Origin: a virus | IMG/VR virus record: IMGVR_UViG_3300042261_001026 | Span: 1 to 20,481 of that record | Length of the DNA stretch: 20,481 bases | Strand: one strand, 5' to 3' | Shown: one piece after another, positions 17,192 through 20,481 of the stretch | Layout of the letters: every line of letters begins with the position of its first letter | Numbering within the stretch: position 1 is the first letter of the stretch | Notes under the pieces: generated by a model | Databases searched by the model: none | What the model was told of the DNA's origin: nothing | The model's input: the letters and a program-made list of their open reading frames with translations, nothing else | Position numbers and translations under genes: made by a program

Positions 17192-18757
17192 TTAATATCC
17201 CGTAACAGGATTCCTTCGCCGACCTGCCGAAACAAGATCGACTTCACGAGAATCCTCATCATCTTTATCCTCGACTGACGGAGGATAATATCGCGTGTCT
17301 AAAAGTGATAATCGATACGCATTTTCCGGCATATCATCGTCCTCTTTTGCGGGCATTCCATTCGCACCATACATCCAATTCGTCATTTGTCGGTGATAGT
17401 TCGGCATATTATTGAAATAAAATAGGGATGGCATATTGTTTTGGGCTCTCAGAAGATCATTTAGCATCATAATTCCCTGGCTTTTATCTCTTGATGCAAT
17501 AAATAACGGAATTCCAAACGCTAATAATCCACATGCAACATGACCAAACACCGAATTTTCGTTGTTTGTATCAGCCTGAGCGGAAGGATCAATAATCGCC
17601 TTGTTCACTCTCAACTTGTAATTCAAAACCAACTTTACAATTTGATCCGCAAGGGTTTTAGGTGAACAGTTGACCAATAATTCAAGAAAATCGTACTTTA
17701 ACCCTCTCGGATCAGTCGCACGAAATAACACATAATGTGGTTTTTGAGGATGGGTATCGATCGCAATATCTACCATCCAGTCAGAAGGTATTGTAAATGG
17801 CTCTATTCGATGTATTTTTGGATTAATACTCAGTATCAGTCCGGCTTTATATGAAGGTATGCCTTCTAAACGTGCCTTCCTTTCTTCTTCAGTCAAAGAC
17901 TTAGCAAACTGATTAACGCCTTCTTGAGTTATCCCATACCCAATATTCGCTGAAATGTCGGCATTAATGTTATAAACCGACGGATCAGGCGATCCGTCCT
18001 CTAACACCGAATTTATTACATCTGTGTCTACCCACGCTTCCTTTAAAAGCGTCATCGCGAATATTTCTCTTCCTTTATAATCAACAAGTCCACGAGCGGC
18101 AGCTACTCTCACGTCACGCTTTGGCGGTTCGTCATATATAATTAAATGGTGTTTACCACCTTCCGATACACTCGAATCCTGATTATTTGACATTATCTCT
18201 ATCGTCGATTTTGTATACCTGTCTTTCCAGCTATTTCTAACTCCCATATTATTTTTTGATGAATCTACAGGCCTAGACGCTGGCCATAATTCGTCAAACT
18301 TCGGTTCTATTACCTTCTTTATATGCTGCTCCCAATCTTGCCCATACCACCGTATATATATCGGTGGTTTCCAACCTAGCGCATTCCATAGCCAGCCAGT
18401 TCTTTCTTCCGACTCCCACGGATATCTACCCATTATCACTGACAAAATGCACACAAATGATGAGAACGTCTTCGATATCCGGTTTGCTCCGGTTAATGTG
18501 ATAATCTTTATATTTGGGTTCGGAAAAACGTTAGAAGAAAAAAGCTCTTTCTGTATTGGATTAAATTCCCATTTACCTTGCGCACCTAAATAACCTTTTC
18601 CAGGATGATTAAAAAAGAAAAGTTTGTTGTCTATCTCATATTGCCGTATCTTCGCTTTTTCGGCTTCTATTCTCTTGATTATCGCTAATCTCTCTTGCTG
18701 TAAGTTTCGCAACTCCAAAAGCGACATATTATCCATCTGTTCTTGAGTTATTGGCAT
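17192..18757 (-). CDS. terL: Large terminase subunit (packaging ATPase/nuclease)
   Basis: This 521-aa protein has ATG at 18757 with no ribosome site in the short leader. Residues 90-97 are the Walker A position, GANRISKT, with Ser where the last glycine of GKT usually stands. Walker B is LIIYDEPP (about 205-212), and TLLKEAW (236-242) may be the coupling motif. The RNase-H-like nuclease domain begins at VDIAID (329-334) and has AIIDPSAQ (387-394) for the second acidic site. The acidic C-terminal stretch (VEDKDDEDSRE) follows. The N-terminal 45 residues form a charged helix. The portal gene follows after 12 bases. It packages DNA into the prohead using ATP and cuts the concatemer. A good promoter ends just before the gene. 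Confidence 0.9.
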   Translation of the reverse strand: MPITQEQMDNMSLLELRNLQQERLAIIKRIEAEKAKIRQYEIDNKLFFFNHPGKGYLGAQGKWEFNPIQKELFSSNVFPNPNIKIITLTGANRISKTFSSFVCILSVIMGRYPWESEERTGWLWNALGWKPPIYIRWYGQDWEQHIKKVIEPKFDELWPASRPVDSSKNNMGVRNSWKDRYTKSTIEIMSNNQDSSVSEGGKHHLIIYDEPPKRDVRVAAARGLVDYKGREIFAMTLLKEAWVDTDVINSVLEDGSPDPSVYNINADISANIGYGITQEGVNQFAKSLTEEERKARLEGIPSYKAGLILSINPKIHRIEPFTIPSDWMVDIAIDTHPQKPHYVLFRATDPRGLKYDFLELLVNCSPKTLADQIVKLVLNYKLRVNKAIIDPSAQADTNNENSVFGHVACGLLAFGIPLFIASRDKSQGIMMLNDLLRAQNNMPSLFYFNNMPNYHRQMTNWMYGANGMPAKEDDDMPENAYRLSLLDTRYYPPSVEDKDDEDSREVDLVSAGRRRNPVTGY

Positions 18758-18770
18758 CGGTTTATTTTTT

Positions 18771-18800
18771 ATAATAGCTATCCTGTGGATAACTTGTCAA
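18771..18800 (-). promoter_or_regulatory. Sigma70-type promoter for terL, overlapped by DnaA-like boxes
   Basis: On the minus strand TTGACA (18795-18800) is followed by 18 bases and TATTAT (18771-18776). The -35 hexamer is consensus and the -10 differs at one position. A start about seven bases further would leave a leader of only about 6-8 nt before the terL ATG, with no ribosome site. The -35 hexamer lies inside one DnaA-like box and the spacer contains a perfect TTATCCACA. Control by DnaA is therefore possible but not shown. Confidence 0.6.
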
Positions 18801-18848
18801 TAACTTTGTTAATAACCTATGTATAACCTGTGAATATTTTGTGGATAA
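18784..18848 (+). repeat. Six phased DnaA-box-like 9-mers (candidate origin or DnaA-binding array)
   Basis: Read on the plus strand, 9-mers start at 18784 (TGTGGATAA), 18795 (TGTCAATAA), 18807 (TGTTAATAA), 18818 (TATGTATAA), 18829 (TGTGAATAT) and 18840 (TGTGGATAA). Spacing is 11, 12, 11, 11, 11 bp, about one helical turn, all in the same orientation. The first and last are the exact consensus DnaA box (TTATCCACA on the other strand); the four between match 7 of 9. Directly beyond is a very AT-rich stretch (about 18849-18910), as in an unwinding element. Binding by DnaA is inferred. Confidence 0.65.
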
Positions 18849-18911
18849 CTTAACTCTTTTTTAAATAAAAACATCGTATTTAAAATAAAAAATCAATGTA
18901 TTGTATGGGAA
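18849..18911. other. AT-rich stretch beside the DnaA-like array (possible unwinding element)
   Basis: This 63-bp stretch is almost entirely A and T, with runs such as CTTTTTTAAATAAAA and TTTAAAATAAAAAA. It contains no plausible gene. Next to phased DnaA-like boxes it resembles the unwinding element of a bacterial or plasmid origin. AT-rich spacers are also common in this genome, so the role is tentative. Confidence 0.4.
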
Positions 18912-18940
18912 TTGAATTTCATCAAAAAGAAAAATACAAT
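18912..18940 (+). promoter_or_regulatory. Sigma70-type promoter for a small plus-strand RNA
   Basis: TTGAAT (18912-18917) and TACAAT (18935-18940) are separated by exactly 17 bases. The -10 matches consensus at five of six positions and the -35 at four of six. It points away from terL and lies directly before a hairpin and an intrinsic terminator, so initiation near 18947 would give a transcript of about 66 nt. Confidence 0.5.
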
Positions 18941-18946
18941 TAAGAT

Positions 18947-19012
18947 GTACGTGCTTAACTGCACATCAAAAAGCAAGCCAAGCTATGTATTTCTAGTTTG
19001 GCTTTATTTTTT
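18947..19012 (+). ncRNA. Candidate small RNA (hairpin plus terminator)
   Basis: The interval runs from the predicted start of the plus-strand promoter to the T-tract of the terminator and contains no convincing open frame. The first hairpin pairs GATGT (18944-18948) with ACATC (18963-18967), plus an inner GC/GC closing a six-base loop. If the start is at 18947, part of this arm is lost and the inner GTGC/GCAC form (18951-18954 with 18961-18964) remains. The second hairpin is the terminator. The RNA would be antisense to any minus transcript reading from the small-terminase gene to terL. It could be a regulator or, given the DnaA-like boxes, a primer-type RNA. It matches no class I recognise. 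Confidence 0.42.
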
Positions 19013-19013
19013 T
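18975..19013 (+). terminator. Rho-independent terminator (plus strand)
   Basis: An 11-bp stem, AAGCCAAGCTA (18975-18985) with TAGTTTGGCTT (18994-19004), has one G-T pair and an 8-base loop. It is followed by TATTTTTTT. It is strong on the plus strand. On the minus strand the hairpin is followed by GCTTTTT, so weak termination of transcripts running toward terL is also possible. Confidence 0.75.
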
Positions 19014-19230
19014 ATAAAAATTAGCCCATTTTGTTTTTTCGTGCCTGGAGGTAGACCGATAATAGAAAGTTCACCCACCGATACCCCCACCCACCCACCG
19101 GCGCGCGTGCCTGTGCTTGCACCCACATTACATATACAAAATAATAGGATAATGTCGCATAATGTATGTTCTGTTAAGCAAGCTACTTTCAATATTTTAT
19201 TATCGTGACGCTAAAATATTGGAATAACTA
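19014..19230. other. Non-coding spacer between terminase genes
   Basis: Apart from the G-quadruplex motif there is no supported gene here. A GC-rich patch (about 19095-19122) carries GCGCGC and the small dyad GTGCTTGCAC. A near-direct repeat ATAATGT occurs twice about ten bases apart around 19150-19166. A pac or cos recognition site could lie in such a region, but none was identified. Confidence 0.45.
19074..19099 (-). other. G-quadruplex-forming motif
   Basis: The plus strand is C-rich here. On the minus strand it reads as G-runs of three, three, five and three, separated by T, T and a seven-base loop (TATCGGT), with an extra GG at the start. This satisfies the usual four-tract quadruplex rule with very short loops. 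It lies on the minus strand between the small-terminase gene and terL, in otherwise AT-rich DNA, and would be in RNA transcribed toward terL. Formation is predicted, not shown. Confidence 0.6.
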
Positions 19231-19950
19231 TTACTTTACATAATTATTTTCATCATTTTTTGGCTGATTTTCGTCGATTTTAGTCGGTTTGGACGATGCA
19301 AACTCGGCGTCTATGACACCGCTTGCTCTCAACTCCGTCTCCTTGTCGCGTATACGTCTGTCTAGCTGTGCAAGGGCGTCACTTTGACTATCAATCGCAG
19401 TTTGAGCGTGCGCAATCGTAGCTGTACTTTGTCCTGATAACAATCTTGCTTTGTCTATACAAATCGACGCCATGATTGTTAGTTGATAGGCATTCGCGAC
19501 GTCAAGTTTCGCCGGCTCAAATGCACGGGTTAACGCATCTTTTGCTTTAGCAATCAACAAATCAGGCAAATTTTGCAAAATCCGGTCTTGATAATCGCGT
19601 AGTTTTGTTGTGTCGATATTGTAGAGATCGGTACACCAGCAACACACCGTATTTTCCGGTATCGCCAATGCCGTGCCGATGTGCGAGCACGTAAACCCAG
19701 CGCGATTGAGAGCAACCGCTAGTATTTTTTCGTCCGGGTGATAATTTCTGTAAGGTTTTCTCGCGCCCGATCCGCCATATTTTTGGCCTGAGCGTCGTGA
19801 GTGTCGAGCCGCTATATTTTGCGCTATTGCGTCTACGTCTAGATTGAGTTGCTCCGCGATCTCGAGCGTTTCGGCTTGCCCGATCATATTTGGCCGCGCT
19901 GGCTGGAGTTGCGTTGGTGATTTGATTATGCCCTGTTTGACATGTCCCAT
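19231..19950 (-). CDS. HTH protein, probable small terminase subunit
   Basis: This 239-aa protein has ATG at 19950 with no ribosome site. Residues 74-106 (EKILAVALNRAGFTCSHIG, then ALAIPENTVCCWCTDLY) form a helix-turn-helix. Upstream is a basic segment ARHSRRSGQKYGGSGARKPYRN that could bind DNA. Downstream, LPDLLIAKAKDAL and NAYQLTIMASICIDKARLLSGQSTATI match the helix common to many phage small terminases and related HTH proteins. DALAQLDRRIRDKETEL (191-207) is a likely coiled coil for oligomerisation. Small terminases recognise the packaging site and load the large subunit. Against a simple call, it is separated from terL by 473 bp, and its DNA is clearly richer in G+C than the downstream genes. 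A transcription regulator is the main alternative. Confidence 0.65.
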   Translation of the reverse strand: MGHVKQGIIKSPTQLQPARPNMIGQAETLEIAEQLNLDVDAIAQNIAARHSRRSGQKYGGSGARKPYRNYHPDEKILAVALNRAGFTCSHIGTALAIPENTVCCWCTDLYNIDTTKLRDYQDRILQNLPDLLIAKAKDALTRAFEPAKLDVANAYQLTIMASICIDKARLLSGQSTATIAHAQTAIDSQSDALAQLDRRIRDKETELRASGVIDAEFASSKPTKIDENQPKNDENNYVK

Positions 19951-19959
19951 AAGTAATAG

Positions 19960-19968
19960 ATTATACCA
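19960..19968 (-). promoter_or_regulatory. Extended -10 promoter element before the small-terminase gene
   Basis: The minus strand reads TGGTATAAT, a perfect extended -10 (TG, one base, TATAAT). The ATG follows after nine bases, so a transcript starting here would be almost leaderless, consistent with the missing ribosome site. There is no -35 match at the usual spacing, where a dyad lies instead. Confidence 0.45.
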
Positions 19969-19996
19969 GTTTGTGCATTCAAATGCACGAGCTGGT
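19965..19996. promoter_or_regulatory. 32-bp dyad, candidate operator
   Basis: Two 16-base arms match as inverted repeats at 13 of 16 positions: ACCAGTTTGTGCATTC and AAATGCACGAGCTGGT. The core GTGCATT/AATGCAC is perfect. It overlaps the -10-upstream region of the small-terminase gene, so a dimeric repressor could block it. As plus-strand RNA the mismatches at positions 6 and 8 become G-U pairs, so a hairpin is an alternative reading. Confidence 0.5.
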
Positions 19997-20008
19997 GACC
20001 ATCGTAAT

Positions 20009-20037
20009 TATGTAGTTTCGATTTTCAATTTTGTCAA
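20009..20037 (-). promoter_or_regulatory. Possible second promoter for the small-terminase gene
   Basis: The minus strand has consensus TTGACA (20032-20037), a 17-base spacer and TACATA (20009-20014), a moderate -10. CATAAT at 19-base spacing is an alternative. A transcript from here would include the dyad in a leader of about 50 nt. Confidence 0.35.
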
Positions 20038-20102
20038 TGGTCTATTTTTTTGTTTTAGTTATGATAAAAATTATATTATAAAATTTCATTGCATTAAATC
20101 GC

Positions 20103-20132
20103 TTGACAATAACGATAACATACATATATACT
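20103..20132 (+). promoter_or_regulatory. Strong sigma70-type promoter for the rightward gene
   Basis: Consensus TTGACA (20103-20108) is followed by 18 bases and TATACT (20127-20132; one mismatch). A second TATACT overlaps at 20132-20137. Transcription would begin near 20139 and read through a leader of about 270 nt into the plus-strand gene at 20409. The opposite direction from the late operon suggests a divergent control region. Confidence 0.6.
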
Positions 20133-20190
20133 ATACTATATAGTCAATATTTAATTTAACTATTAATTAGTTGTTATCAATATTGATTAT

Positions 20191-20208
20191 AGATAGTAGA
20201 TAGATAGT
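20191..20208. repeat. Short GATA-type direct repeats
   Basis: AGATAGT (20191-20197) is directly followed by AGATAGATAGT (20198-20208), giving three GATA units in the early leader of the rightward transcript. They could bind a repressor or be simple-sequence drift in AT-rich DNA. Confidence 0.35.
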
Positions 20209-20242
20209 TTGATCATTGACAACAAAATACAACAAATCGGAG

Positions 20243-20353
20243 CAACGACGCCGGTTGGCCTACCTGAGACTAGCAATCGTGAGGTAGGTTTTGAGACGGG
20301 GTACGTGCCGTACGGCAAGTCAAGGCGGGCTGGAGTGAGCCCGCTGGCCGTTG
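20243..20353 (+). ncRNA. GC-rich multibranch structured leader RNA element
   Basis: A closing stem pairs CAACG (20243-20247) with CGTTG (20349-20353) and, after a two-base bulge, GCC (20250-20252) with GGC (20346-20348). Inside are three hairpins. The first is CCTACCT (20259-20265) with AGGTAGG (20282-20288), extendable by two G-T pairs. The second is TGCC (20306-20309) with GGCA (20314-20317), inside a perfect 12-base palindrome. The third is GCGGGCT (20325-20331) with AGCCCGC (20338-20344), with loop GGAGTG. GC content is far higher than in the flanks. It lies in the leader of the rightward gene. It could be a riboswitch-like or protein-bound leader, or a guide-type RNA. I did not recognise a known consensus. 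Confidence 0.5.
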
Positions 20354-20365
20354 GGAGTATTTTAT

Positions 20366-20387
20366 TAATCATCCATTCGGGTGATTA
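20366..20387 (+). promoter_or_regulatory. Hairpin directly upstream of the rightward ribosome site
   Basis: TAATCATCC (20366-20374) pairs with GGGTGATTA (20379-20387) around the loop ATTC, nine pairs including one G-T. It is not followed by a T-run, so a terminator is unlikely. It ends eleven bases before GAGGTG, so it may influence translation start. Confidence 0.5.
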
Positions 20388-20408
20388 TCAAATATTCGAG
20401 GTGTAAAA

Positions 20409-20481
20409 ATGAAAATAACCGAAAAAATGCTTTTAGATAATTATGTGGGTATTACAAACGGGATAGATAGTATATCAGATA
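20409..20481 (+). CDS. Start of a rightward gene, partial, function unknown
   Basis: ATG at 20409 is preceded by GAGGTG five bases upstream, and the frame stays open to the window edge for 24 codons (MKITEKMLLDNYVGITNG..). It is the only supported plus-strand gene and is driven by the strong upstream promoter. Too little is visible for a family call. The residues do not resemble the N-terminus of the IscB nuclease family (no PLMP motif) or a typical retron reverse transcriptase. Being divergent from the late operon, it may belong to early or replication genes. Confidence 0.6.
   Translation, partial: MKITEKMLLDNYVGITNGIDSISD

Larger units (their letters stand above)
19951..20408. other. Divergent intergenic control region
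   Basis: This stretch holds no supported protein gene. It carries the minus-strand promoters and dyad near the small-terminase gene. It then has very AT-rich DNA (about 20040-20220, including the 12-bp palindrome ATCAATATTGAT at 20177-20188 and the plus-strand promoter). The GC-rich structured leader and the ribosome-site hairpin complete it. Confidence 0.6.

Noticed and set aside
18784-18848. CRISPR array
   Set aside because: Repeats are 9-mers with 2-3 bp spacers, far too short; the pattern fits DnaA boxes instead.
19004-19192. 62-codon minus-strand frame between the terminase genes
   Set aside because: It needs a TTG start with no ribosome site, runs through the quadruplex and terminator sequences, and its residue composition is not convincing.
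18912-19208. 98-codon plus-strand frame
   Set aside because: It starts on a TTG that is the -35 hexamer of the small-RNA promoter and runs through the terminator; no ribosome site.
20223-20353. Diversity-generating retroelement template or retron RNA
   Set aside because: No near-copy of this stretch was seen in the fibre genes of the window, there are no flanking a1/a2-type inverted repeats, and the downstream residues visible do not look like a reverse transcriptase.
20243-20353. tRNA, riboswitch of a named class or group I/II intron
   Set aside because: The hairpin set does not give a tRNA cloverleaf, and no conserved core motif of the riboswitches or intron classes I know was found.

Overview
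The window is part of a tailed-phage (or prophage) genome that is AT-rich overall. The gene set is that of a short-tailed, P22-like virion: large terminase, P22-type portal, scaffold, HK97-fold-like capsid protein, a gp4-like head-to-tail adaptor, a gp10-like stabilisation protein and an injection-type protein. The bacterial host cannot be named from the sequence. Shine-Dalgarno sites are canonical (AAGGAGG-type), and three proteins carry Gram-negative-style signal peptides.

Layout. Nearly all genes lie on the minus strand, so transcription runs from right to left. From the right: an HTH protein that is probably the small terminase (19231-19950); a 473-bp non-coding control region (18758-19230); large terminase; portal; two small unknown genes; a GroES-like co-chaperonin; scaffold; an unknown protein; a decoration-type protein; major capsid protein. 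Then come an unusual run of secreted or fibre-like proteins (10558-11235, 8730-9749, 5596-8730) with a small structural protein among them (9749-10540), a 112-aa unknown, gp4-like, a fibre-like protein, gp10-like, a 130-aa unknown, a GNAT-like protein, and an injection-type protein that runs off the left edge. Gene junctions are tight (TAATG, ATGA, TAGATG or overlaps of 8-16 nt), which points to one long late operon.

The most interesting non-coding part is 18758-19100. It holds six helically phased DnaA-box-like 9-mers, all in one orientation, at 11-12 bp spacing. Two of them overlap a good sigma70-type promoter for the large terminase. Next comes an AT-rich stretch, then a compact plus-strand unit made of promoter, hairpin and intrinsic terminator (a likely small RNA of about 66 nt), and then a G-quadruplex motif on the minus strand. 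Together they look like a miniature DnaA-dependent origin or a DnaA-controlled late-gene switch.

The right end (19951-20408) is a divergent control region. On the minus side are promoter elements and a 32-bp dyad before the small-terminase gene. On the plus side is a strong promoter driving a leader of about 270 nt. The leader contains a GC-rich element that folds by eye into a closed multibranch RNA, ahead of a plus-strand gene cut off by the window edge. I could not match this RNA to a known class.
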